Source of the DNA: Motacilla alba alba | Taxonomy: Eukaryota > Chordata > Aves > Passeriformes > Motacillidae | Length of the DNA stretch: 64,000 bases | Direction: 5' to 3' | NCBI RefSeq assembly: GCF_015832195.1 | Contig: NC_052018.1 | Location: 58,465,666-58,529,665 of the forward strand | In this document: positions 10,601 through 22,600 of the stretch, piece by piece | How the letters are laid out: each line of letters begins with the position of its first letter | Position numbering within the stretch: position 1 is the first letter of the stretch | Position numbers and translations under genes: made by a program | The notes under the pieces: generated by a model | Told to the model about the DNA's origin: nothing | The model's input: only the letters and a program-made list of their open reading frames with translations | The model's database searches: none

Positions 10601-13600
10601 CCCGTCCCGTCCCGTCCCGTGCCCAGCGCCCCGCACCGCCCCGAGCCGCGGCTCCCTGACGGCAGCGGTCTGGGAACCGGGGGGAGTAAAACCCAGTCAA
10701 CAGCGGCCCTTGCGGGGATTCAACAGCAGTTCTGAAACTGTCTTCAGGTTTGGAGAGAAAGACAGAAAGAATAACCGTGGTTTAGATTCGAAAAAATACT
10801 ATTTAGGTTGAGATGCGGAACATAAAAGACTTTGTTGCGATCTCTTGTGTAAGAAATGCTGGTGTGCAGCTGCTCGCAGCAGTCTCAGAAACAGAACTGC
10901 TGTTTTCAGCCTGCTTGTGACCTGTGGTGTGCCAGAATTGGTTGAACATGGTGTTTTTCTGAGTATATGGTTTTGGTTTTGTTTTCAGAGTTAAATTCTT
11001 TCTATGGCGTCCTTATTTCAATCTCACACGTCTCAATCTTGGGACCTTTCAGCTTAAGAAACTGGAGAATGTATAAATAACACCCAAAACAGTAATGTTA
11101 TTTCTTCCCTTGTTCATCTTATGGACTAGACGCTGCTAACTCCTCCCTTTCCCGTTTTACAGATCAGGAGTTTGAGCACAAAGGAGACTGAAAATTACCC
11201 CAGAATGTACAAAAAGGTGTTAATTGATCTTGGGGATCCCGAATTTCATCTACCATTTAAGTTCACTGTCCCATTCTCTCATGCTTAGGAACACAGTAAA
11301 ATGTTGCTAGCATGATTATCTGAATGTAAACACCAGGCATGGGCAAAACACATAGCGTGCTTTAGTCTTGTATTCAGAAATATGCAAATTTCTTAAGCAC
11401 TCAGATGGCTAAGAATAGGTTCCAGGCTAAGGAGAGTATACACAGGGAGGCAAAACACATATTTCTACCATGTTTGAGGAGAACAATGCTTATGCTGCTT
11501 TACACATCTCCATTTCATGCAAAGCAGGAAAGGTTGTCTCTGATTTAGAAGACAATTCTGCTCATGGAGAAGGCATATTTAGGGATGAGGAAAGAGAAGT
11601 ATTCATTAATCAGCCTAGCCACATTCTTCTGTGATGCCACTGGGCTTCCGCTCTTGCAAATTGTTTCCATGTGTGCCGTGGTTAACTTAGGTCTGATTAT
11701 ACTTTTACTCCGTCTGTTAATATGAGAAGGGAGTCGAAAACAAGGCACAGCTTGGAAAGCTTGCTTTCAGCTCACTGAAATGTAATCACCATTTCAAAGG
11801 AAAAAAAGCAAGATCCCACAACTGTTTGACTGTGGTTTTTTTTTTTAAAGCATAGGGTCTGAATTGCAGCAGAAATCATAAATGCTAACTTACATTGATT
11901 TTGGCCAGCTTTTTCTGTATGGTTGGTGTGTCTCCAGATGCATCTGACCAGCGGTGAAGCTCTTCCTTTGCAGAATGAAGCCAGTCTGTGAATTCATGCA
12001 CAGCATCCAGATAAAGCAAATGATCTTTAACAATATCTTCCACTTTCCTCATTTTCTCCTATCAATCAGATAAAAAAAAAAAGAAAAAAAAAAAAAAAAA
12101 GAAAGACCATTAAAGTACTTAAATACTGTGCTGGCTTTAATCATGCAATGCTGGTTTGACTCCATAGCATGCATTTGAATAATGTATAGCTTGTGGCATC
12201 AAAACAGAGACTGAGAAACACTGAGAAACACTGGGAAAGGTTTGGTTTGGGTTGGTCTGGACAAGGATTTTCTGCTGGAGCAGAAGCCTTCTGAAAATGG
12301 ATGCAAAAATACACTTTAAAATAGTCTAATGTATGGTTTAGTAGATATCAATGCTGCAGCTGTGTCACTCTGGCATGCTTTTCCCAATACACCTCACAGA
12401 GGGTCTTGCAGATCACTCATGAGCACTCCCAGGGTGCAGCATTGCTGCCAGAAACACAGCTCTTACTTAGAGACACCAAGTCTCCACAAATGCTAAGCAG
12501 AGTCATGGAGATGTACCACAGGAAAACCACAAAAACTTTGGCTGTCCAAAAGGGCAAAATGGTGCTGTGTCCTATTTTGGTGCTGTGTCCTATTTTGACC
12601 ATCACATCAGAAGTGGTGGCTGTCCCCAGCCACCTACCCTGCAGTCCTGGACGCTGCTTTCCCTGACACAGCTGCCTGAAGCAGCTGCTTCCAGGCTCCA
12701 TCTTAGCTTTTTAATGTAAGCTTAGAGTGGGGTCAGTTTATCTTACTGTGACACAGTGAAAGAGTACAGTGGTTGAGGTTTGCCTTTGGTCTAACTGAGT
12801 AAACTTGTTGCTATATTATTTTGAGATAGCACTAATGAATGTTTATCAAAACTAACCAAAAGTGAAATGAGCTAATAAAACCGATTTTTGCCACTGTGTA
12901 GATACTCTAATTTAGATTGAAGTGTCTTGGAGCCAGTTACAAACTAAACCACCTACAAATTAAACTCTGTTATTTTAAAATTTGAGTAACTCAACATTCA
13001 ACAAATGCTATTAAAAAATAAGTTAGATTAACAAGACCTGCTGTCCTCTCTGAAAATAATCATCACAATCTCTCAGAATGTGTCATTGTCAACTAGACAA
13101 TGGATAGTTACTAGCTAAACAAAGAAGACCTAAAGTGTATCCTCAAAGTTTTTATACCTTAATGAATTTTATGCAGCAACAGGCTAAGAAAATGTCCACA
13201 TGCACCTGACTCTAACCAAAACAGCCTCCTCGGGCAGCAAAAGATTCATAGGAAAGGAAACCATGCATCTCTGTGTACATTGCTCACACCAAAATGTAGC
13301 ACCAGTACAAGGGGAGCATGGAGGCACGGAGTTTCACTCTCATGATCTGGTTGGCAAAAGGTCTCAGCTCACATATCTTTCCTTAGAAATCAAACAGAAT
13401 ACCGTATAGCACGTCTAGCACTTAGTGGCTTGAAACACCACAAATTATGGGCATAAATCTTTTTGACAATAGGATTTATCTTTATGACAATATGTTTCCT
13501 GCTCAGGGAGGCATTTTATTCTTCCCTTTCTAGGTAAAGAAAAAACAAAAATGCTAGGAATGAATGAAAATAATTAGATGAAAATAAATGTGTCAGAATA

Positions 13601-16600
13601 CCAGAAATACTGTTGTATATAAGAAACTAGAAATAAAACGTATGGCCTTCACTTTTCCAAAATCATAATCACAGCCATTTCAACTCTCAATACCGTTTTT
13701 GCATTCTGTTAAATTTTAGTAAACTATATTCACTGTTTTTATGAGACTCAACTATACCGGAGGCAAGATTATTCAGAGTCAATCCTTTAGTAACTAAAAA
13801 ATACAAAAATCAAAGTTTTTTAGCTATACATAAAAATGTATAAACATTTTACTTGCTTGAAATGGAGATACTTATCTTACCTTGGCAACAGTTGTGATGT
13901 CATTAAACTGCGTTTTTAGTTCTTCTTGCACTGCATCTCCAAAGGAATCATCCCCTGTTTTTTCAGATAGTTCCACAGCTTTTTCAATGAGTTGCTGTAA
14001 ATCACCTGAGTGATCCTCTATCTCGGAAACAATAGCCTGGAAATGGTCCAGCTGAGCAAACTTCTCCTTCAGACCCATCTGTGGCTCTAAAGGCTGTTCC
14101 ACTTTGTGATCCAAATTCTCTAGCCACTGTTCCAGCTGGTTTTTCCTTTCCAGATAGTCATTCCACTGGCTAATGATGGAATCTAGGCAGCTTACATTAA
14201 AAGAAACAAAGTGCAGATGAGAACTTTTAAACAGCTTGGAAAAAAAAAAAAAAAAAAGAGGCTCCCTCTACCTTAATTGTTACACTGTCTGTAGCCATAC
14301 ACAATACATTTGGAAGATCCCTTTTTTCTTCATCTTGCTATTGTTTCCTACATCAACTTGCATCCAAGTTATTTTAGAATTCCTGTGGCTTTTGGGCCCC
14401 TTTGTACAACCAACATTGCTGCTTCCCTATTACAGGTTACATGAGCAATCTATCTGCCTCAGACTAATGAAAAGCACATTTCAGTGTCTGTGCAGCAAAG
14501 TAAAATATGGAACATTACTGGAGTTATTTATGATCAGAGTAATAAAATATGCAGCAGCCTATGAAATTACTGTCAATTAAGAGATATTCTGGCAAGTTTT
14601 GAAAGAACAAACCCATTATCTATAGACTAATTTACAATTTATAAGATATATTCCCTTCTGTTATAAATTGCTTTTCCTAGTAGATCACCATACCTCTCTG
14701 GGATTCATGTTGAGGAATGTAGTTATCGTTTCACGGGACTTACAGATAGACAAGGGTGTGTAAGATTTTCCCTCAAAATGCCATGGCCTAACCTAATCTA
14801 AAAAATATTTTATGATCAAAATTGGATGAAATTTGAGGGACATCATTAAGACAGCCCTCTATAATTTTCTACATACTATTACAATTTCTATTTTGGTGCA
14901 GCTAAGAAAGTGGCATCACTTTCAGTTTTTTTATTTTAAGAATTTAGACAAACTGGTGATAGTCTTCAATCTCTTGAATAACAAAACAGGTGTGATAGAG
15001 GCCCAGAAAATATTACCACAGAGAAATTGAGAAACTTAAGTCTGTCTAGAACAGAGATGACGGAGGCCTTCAGATGTATAAAGTTATCTCACAGAGGCAA
15101 TAAGAAAAACTTTCCATTTCCACACAGGTCAAGATGAGATGAAATCAGCCTAATATGTAAGAAAGATTATTTGGAGTCAATATCAGGATTTTTCTTTTTT
15201 AATTGAAGAAACACAATGAAAAACAGAATTGAGAAACCTTTCCTTGGTTATGTATGGAAAAGGTAGATAAATATCTGTCACATGTCCTTGGTCCTGCCAA
15301 AGTACAAGCTCAAAAACTCAGAAAGCGATTTCTAGATTTTCTTCTGTATGAATTGGTGTGACTTTTATTAACTTTTAAATCAATATGAAATACCAACTCA
15401 TATGAAATTTGGTTAATCTGATAGGGTCAACTCATAATTTTTTTCCAGGCAATTTTGTGTATTTTTCCAGGCAATTTGGGTTCTCTCTGATAATGCAAAT
15501 TTCCCCTCACATACCAATAATGAATTAATGTATTTCTACATGCTGTAAGGCAGCGCTCTCAGTAAGCAAAGATGGCAGGGTCTGACCTGTGTTTTTCAGG
15601 GATTCTTACCTCTGCCAGTTCACCGAGGTACTGATGATGTCATTCCATACATCCTTCAGCATCTGAAGCTCAGTTTGTATCACTTTTTGTCCTTCTTCAT
15701 TGCTGCTTTTAAGTGCTTGCTCTCCTTTGCCAATGGCCATGTTCAGCTTAACCTCACCGTCACCTTTGAGTAAGAGGATCTCCTGTGAGGCAAAACAAGT
15801 CAAAATATCAAATGTAACCTGATGAGACATGAGAGCTGTTATTCTTTCAACAGTGAACACCATCTTCTCTGAGCTCATCCATCCTTAAAAGTCATATGCA
15901 GTAAGAATTCCTAGGCACATTTTCTTCTAAGGGCCTGTACCTTGTCATGTGCAAGTGATGAAGTAGTTTTTCCCACAGCTATACAAGTTTTTCACTGCAT
16001 TGGTAAATCTAAAATACTTCTCACATTGCAGCAGATACTGAGTAGGTCAAGCACTGCACAGTAAGACAGCAGCTCATAGCTAGAAGAAGCCTCAGGAAAG
16101 CCCATGGCAGATCTCTTAATGACCTTCCTATCAGCTGTTCATCTAACCTCTTCCTGAAGAAGACACACCACAGCCATGACAAAGAGACTCTGTTAATTAT
16201 TCCAAGGCCTCCCCTCTATTAGAAAGCTTTCTGGACCTGCATATACATTTTCATAGTTCATTATTTCTTATGAAATGTAATACCTGATATCTGTTTCCAT
16301 TAAACTTCATCCTGTTTTTTTCTACTTCCCATCCCCATTTCTCAAGATAACCTTAAATTCTGATCCTCTTCTTCATAACCATTGAAATAATAAATTATAA
16401 AAAATATGCCTTTCCCACTGAAGTGGCCCCCACCCAATATTAATTTTGATGTGTAATATCAATTTTATCTTTTATCTATCCTTCTTTACCTGAATTTGTG
16501 TCAATCGTCTTTCCAGGGTGGCTTTGCTTCCAAGAGTGCTCTGTGATGATGCCAGTTTATCTTGAACCTCTTTCACCCATGACCACATACTCTGCAATGC

Positions 16601-19600
16601 CTCCTCAAAAGTGAGATGCTCTTGGAGTGCAAGCTGACATGTCCTCAGCTTCTCCTTGACGCTTTTGACCATGTTTTGATAACTGGTGAGATGCTGAGAA
16701 GCCAGACGTACTTCTCTCCCTGCACCATGGCCTTCTTCATCTAAAGTCTGTGCCATTTGGGAGAGCTGATCAAAAGAGTCCCTGAAAGAAAATAATGAGA
16801 CTAAACGTTTCAGAAAACATGAAGTATTATAGCCATTGCCAGAGGTTATGAAGGCTGCTGATGTTAACACTTACTCCACCAGTGATAAGAGTTCACAGTC
16901 AACTGAAAAGGTAGTTAGGAGAGACTGAAGGAATATAAGCAGTGTGTACTGATTAATATCTTTTCTTGGGTGCAGTGCCATTTCTTGCAGAATTTTGGTG
17001 CTCAGAATGATCACAAACAATGAAGTTAAAAATTGCCTTGGTTTTCTTTTCAGCAGTCAAACTTTCCATTTCCACATGAACCCTAACCCTTTTGTGCCTG
17101 CTAAAGCTTCTAAGAAGTCTGTACTCCTGGACAGGTAGGAAGGCATGATGGAAAGGTCATTTGTCCAGGATTAGACAGTGACTCAGATTCAGCACAAGAG
17201 TCAGTAAAAGAGATTAAAACTGGGTTTATACAGCCTCAATTAATCTCAATCTACTTGATCGCCCTTCCTGATACCTGATTACTACAGGGAATTTACATCA
17301 AACCAAAATGTCTTGCATCAGTCTCGAGGCCATAGGGAGTGACTGGGTGTTTCTTTTAAAGATGCTGTGAGACTTGGAAAACTGACTACTGTTTTTGTTC
17401 TACCTTCACCAACCCAATAATGAAAAGAAAATTTAAAAAAAACCTCTGTGTACGCAAAATGGCAATTACTTCATCATTAACTGGAAAAATCTGAATTTTA
17501 GAAAGACTTCACAGCTAATGTGAATGCTTTTTGAGCTCTTTTATTGGGCAAGCTGTATGGGGAAAGGGATTCTGCTAACCTGGTTGGATCTGAATGTTAT
17601 AGCACAGAAAGAAAATTTTAAAAGGGAAATAATTATAAATGTAATTTTCACTATTGCTTTTGAAAGCAGTATTTTTATCTTTTATTATTAAAAATTACAC
17701 TTTTCAGTTTCCATTTATTAATGAAAGTATGATAAACTTTTATTAATTTATCAAGAGCAAATATTTGATTTGGTTGAAATTCGTTAGAACTCAAAATATG
17801 TGGATTCAGCCTCTTTTCACAGAGTAGTTTCCAACACATCCCTCTAGCTTTCAAAAATTTTACACTTTACCCCAACAGTTTAATTTCACTTCTGCCCTAG
17901 TAGAGGAAAAAATGAGAGTATTAGAAAATGTATTTTCAAATACCTTGAGTTCAGCAACTCTTCCAGGAACTTTTCCACTTTTTGCACCTCCTTTTTCTTC
18001 TCAGAAACAAGCTGTTTGTTCTCTCCTAATGCTTCTGTGCTTATTCTTTCTTCCATTTCATGCATCCACAGGGCAAGCTTCTTGTACTGATCTTCAAAGC
18101 TACAGAGCAGATGAATAATCTCTTAACAAATACTTCTCAAGTGGAGTAAAGTTTGAAGAAGTTAATCTCTTCAAGACTGGGTATCAATTTCAGGCTTCGA
18201 GAATAAGAATTGTACACAAAACATAATTCCACGGTGACTACTAGTCTAAAAATATTCAGCAACTCTCTAAAAATGTTCAGCAAAATCATGGGAACTACAG
18301 GCAGACCAGAAGCCTCCAAAATTTAAAGTGACAGTGCTTTTATTTATTACTGGATTAAATACAAGCAGACCAAAATAAAGCTTTTTTTCAAATTCTCATA
18401 ATGATTTAGTCTAAGAACAAACAATGGGTAAAAGTGGGGTTTTTTTTGGTCAACATTTATGTGCAGAACACCTGAAGTGCTGTGTTTTCAATTTCACCTA
18501 CAGAAGAGAACTGGAACACTGGCTGCTCAGAACTCAGCAAAACAAATTCTGGCCCTAAGTTTGAAACCTTTTTTCTTACATGCAGGCACACCCTCTCTCC
18601 TGCTCTTTTACCCAATACTGCCACACTAACTTTGCTTTCAATTAGCAACAGTTTTGAATCTGGTTAGATCTGAAAATATTTTCTCAAAATCCAAGCCCTA
18701 AGCAGTAATTTAAGGGTGTTTTCTTCTTGGCTCCTTAGGAAATATGTCCATTTGGAATGGAAGAGAACAGGCACATGTAAAATGCATACTGTCTACAAAC
18801 TCCAGGGCAGAAATGAACTTCATCACACATTTTCTGTCCCAAAAATGTCACTTAAATTACTGGAACCCCAACTGCTGATTTGGAGTTTCATAAGATACAC
18901 AGAACTTCTGCATATAGGATCCTGACCTTTCATCATTTAACTAAATTGATGCCCTTGGAGCAAGACCTGCTGATTTTTAATTTTTTTTTTATCAGAGAAC
19001 TCCAATTTCTCTTAAATACTTCCAAAGAAAAAAGCAAACAGAACTCGAGCAACTGGAAATAATTTGGTTTTTTGCCCTGCACTTTGGAAACCAGACCATT
19101 ACATGCAGTCTATTTGTGACTTCTGGAATTACTCACTTTTCCAGGTGTGAGGCACAAGCTTCCAGGGCCTTCTTGTCAGTCAGACACTGGTTGAGAAATT
19201 CCTGGAAGTTCTGGTTAGACTTTGCTATTTGCTCCTGAATATGGCTCACAACTGGTTTGGGTAAACAACCATATAAACTTTCTCCTTCCTTGCAGGCAGC
19301 ATCTAATTTTTTCTGTCCTTCACCAATAGAGTCCAGCACAACCTGTGCAATCAAAAAATGTAGTTTAAACACATAAGATTTGATAATTAAAGATAGGAAA
19401 AATTTCTATGAGAAGTGGTCGGATTTCCCCAAGAAGATGACAGCCATGTTTAGCTGTGGAAAAGCTTCTAAGCAGATAGTTCAACTAAAATTTTATTAAG
19501 GGGTACTGCAATTCACAGCACTCCGTTTTTTTATTTGATCCCAAGGTGGTCATGGCTTTCTCTGAAGTTCAATAATCTCTTGAAGATGTTACACACTTCA

Positions 19601-22600
19601 GGAATTAGGGCTGCTTACAATAGGTATCTGCTACTTATGTTCTGCCTCACCAAAAGTATACACATACAATCTTTGACTTAGCAATATTATTCTGAAATGT
19701 TGGATAAGTAAAAGTGTTATAAAAATAGGAAAAGAAAAGGAAGAGAAAGAAAGAAGAAAAGGAAAAAATATTAATAATCAGAAACAAGAACATATAGCTT
19801 ATAGTTACAAATAAACTTCCCAGAAATTAAATTCTCATCTCTCAGAACAGGGACCACAGTTTTCACTGTATTCCCTCTGCAGTACATACTGCTACTTCAA
19901 ACCATTCTTATATTAGCTTTTTAAAAACAAAAACAACAACTGTGCTAGCATCTACAAATTATTTTAGAGATATTATTGGTTCCTATACTAAATTGCTAAT
20001 TACTGTTTGTTTTATTTTAATTTGTTCACTATACCTGCAAGTCATGTAGCTTTGCCTCTATGGCTTTGCTGTCCCCAGACTTGTCACATGATTCTTTTAC
20101 TGCAGCCTTCACACCAGAAAACCATTCCTGGAATTCTTGCATAGAGTCTTATTTAATAAAAAAGTATAGAGAAGAGAATAGTTTTTAAGATACAGCATTA
20201 CCCACAATATTATACAGCTGTTTAAACAATTCTTTTATCCTTCAGGAACAGTGTATAAAAGCTAACAGAAACAGTCTAATTGTCTTCAATAACCTTGGGA
20301 GTAGCATTCACTTCATAAGGAACTAGATGTTCCTACTGTAAACATCCAAATTTGAACAGTCTTCCTAGGCTGCCCTTGACAGTCAACTTCAGTTCATGAC
20401 ACGTCCCAGTTTCATGCTAGATAAAATCGAAATCAGTATCTTAATAAATAAGACTAAAAGTTGCTTACTTTTCTCCACTGACTATCCAGGGAACCCAGGA
20501 AAGACTTGAGATGGGTGCTTTTACATTATAAATGCCTCCATTTTTTGATATACCTCTCCTTATTGCAAATAAACAAATTGTATTTATGTGATAGAGGTAA
20601 ATCCTAATAGTGAGAAAAGGTGCATTTTCATGCATATTACGTGGTTAGAGTTGAATTCTGTTTATATAAAATGCTTTGTTTCATTGCAGTTATCCATGAA
20701 CATTTGGTAACAGGACTTTTTGAGAGGCTCCATATGAAAATAAAGTTGTAATTGCAAGTGATGTCACTGGAAACTCTGGCAGGCTCCAGAATGACTCACG
20801 GCTGTGGGCTAACGGCTCACTCATATGAACCAGCTGAGGACTCACAGAGGAAATGTTTTTCCAAGGACTCCTGCATCCTGGCCTGTGTTCTGGAACAGAG
20901 CAGATTCACAGCTTCATACTTCTTTATTAACAAAGTGACAGTGCCACCAAGAGCTTCCAGCTCTACCGAATGGTATTTGCGACAGAGGCTGTTGAGGGTC
21001 TCCTGGGTTGAGTCAATGCTGCTTTGCTGAAGCTGAAGATCCTTTTGTGTTTCCTGAAAATGAAGTTACAACACAATTACGATATTTATAAAGAAACAAA
21101 AGAACTGGCTTTTTCTCAAGCATTCCTACTCCTGCCATATGTTCTTTCCTCCTGTGGTCTACAAGTCATCCCAGACACAATGAAGGGATGAGGCACTGCA
21201 TAGTGTTTCCTGAATTTTCCAAGTGAGATGAAACCTTGAAAGTAAAGAGCCATTGTAGAAAGGTGAAAAGTGTTGTTTCTCATGATTTATTACTCTCTTA
21301 TAAATAAACACATTTCAAGGCATATTGAATAGAAATAGATTTTCAGCAAAGTCTGAAGGTACATGTGGGGTGCAATATGACACTGGTATTTGGCAGGACT
21401 TCTGAATGAGGGAGACTTTACATACAACTTGAGAGAAACATTTTCTGAAAATTAAATGTGCATTGGCTAGTATATCAATATTAACTGTGCTCACAGTTAA
21501 ATATCTCCATGTGGTTTGTCATGTTATGATGTACATAACTGCATCCAGTCAAGAGAGCACTTGGATGTAGAAAAAAGAATTGCTGTATTTGATGACTGAG
21601 GAGGATTTCTGAGGCGGAAGTTTGTGTTAAAATTGAATTTGGACCAGTGTCTTTTACTGTGATGTGCTGTGAGTTCCGTAGCTTATTGAAAGGGAGTCAA
21701 TGCACTTAAAAACATGCTGGAGTAATGACCAAGGAGTTCAATGAAACAAAACCAGTTCTTGCCACAAGACTGTATCATTCATTAAAATTTTCTAAAAAGC
21801 TAATAAATCAGAACTTTTGTTTAGTGGTGCAACTTCCTGAAAATTATCACTGTATTATTTGCTAATATTCTAGCAGCTGTGCAGGAGACATGCATTTTTT
21901 ATCAAAGAAAAATTAAGTATAAAGCTCATTAAAAAAATCCCCAAAGATCACAAGGAAAATGCATATGGAAAAGTATATTGATTTTCTTCAGCACTGACCT
22001 TTAGTTTATTTAGAGCTTCAGGATCCAAGCTACGTGCACAGCTTAACAGTGTCTCTTCCACTTGAGTTAGCCAGTCTGTCATCTGACCGATCAGCTTCTG
22101 TAACTGCATCTTCTGAGTACTGAAATCTTTCAGCGTCTCTTTTGCTGTCTCTGATATTTCTTTGGCATGTTCCAACTTCTGCCTCAAATCTGATTCTATA
22201 AACTAAAACCAAAATGTTCTGTAGTAAGGCATTTAGCAACAAAAATGTTTCTTATGGCAAATGCTTATTGAAAAAATGGAAGGTAGGAAAGTGGCACACA
22301 ATGATAATTTTGCTCTCTTTACAAACTTAACTGGAGATACTTATATACCTACAAATAGAAAATCATTGTATTAAGTCTTAGATATACAATAATCCAAAGA
22401 AGGGATACTAACTTATAAAAAGCAAGACTGCAAACTATTGTAGTTATTATACATTTCTGAAAAATTAAACAGTTGGTATTTCCCCTTTACTAATTTGCCA
22501 TATATACAGAACATGACCTACACACAAACAGCTCAATAAAAATAAATATCAATTGGGGAATGAGCCTTAAGAGTACTGAGGCTTAAAGTATCTCAGTATA

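Larger units (their letters stand above)
10075..10690. promoter_or_regulatory. CpG island covering exon 39
   Basis: A sharply bounded block of dense CpG and about three-quarters G+C in an otherwise AT-rich region. It contains exon 39, the (CCCGT)7 repeat, an X-box-like palindrome and, at 10090-10101, overlapping TTGGCGGAA (E2F-like) and CGGAAGT (ETS-like) strings. CpG dinucleotides also persist at lower density from 9580 to 9860. Maintained CpG suggests a germline-unmethylated segment, as at promoters; whether it starts transcription cannot be told from sequence. It may equally be a coding-exon island produced by GC-biased gene conversion. Confidence 0.75.
10523..11893. other. Intron 38 (1.4 kb), 3' part is CpG island
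   Basis: The part from about 10700 to 11893 is ordinary AT-rich intron with nothing recognisable. The last 170 bases before exon 39 are GC-rich and contain the (CCCGT)7 repeat, an X-box-like site and an open frame continuous with exon 39. Confidence 0.7.
12059..13880. other. Intron 37 (1.8 kb)
   Basis: It contains the A-rich tract that is the pyrimidine tract of exon 38 on the minus strand, an 18-base perfect tandem duplication at 12561-12596 and a 12-base imperfect duplication near 12210-12231. No exon or mobile element was recognised; the paired open frames near 12406-12701 on opposite strands are chance. Confidence 0.6.

Noticed and set aside
10586..10620. (CCCGT)7 as a CRISPR-like or telomere-like array
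   Set aside because: It is a plain pentanucleotide microsatellite without spacers, and it is not the TTAGGG telomere unit.
10125..10700. 191-codon minus-strand frame overlapping exon 39 in another phase
   Set aside because: Gly/Arg/Ala-rich low-complexity product in the wrong phase; the correct phase matches nesprin-1.
10136..10735. 199-codon plus-strand open frame through the CpG island, and another at 10173-10547
   Set aside because: They are antisense shadows of exon 39: very high G+C removes stop codons in every frame. No independent coding signal was seen.
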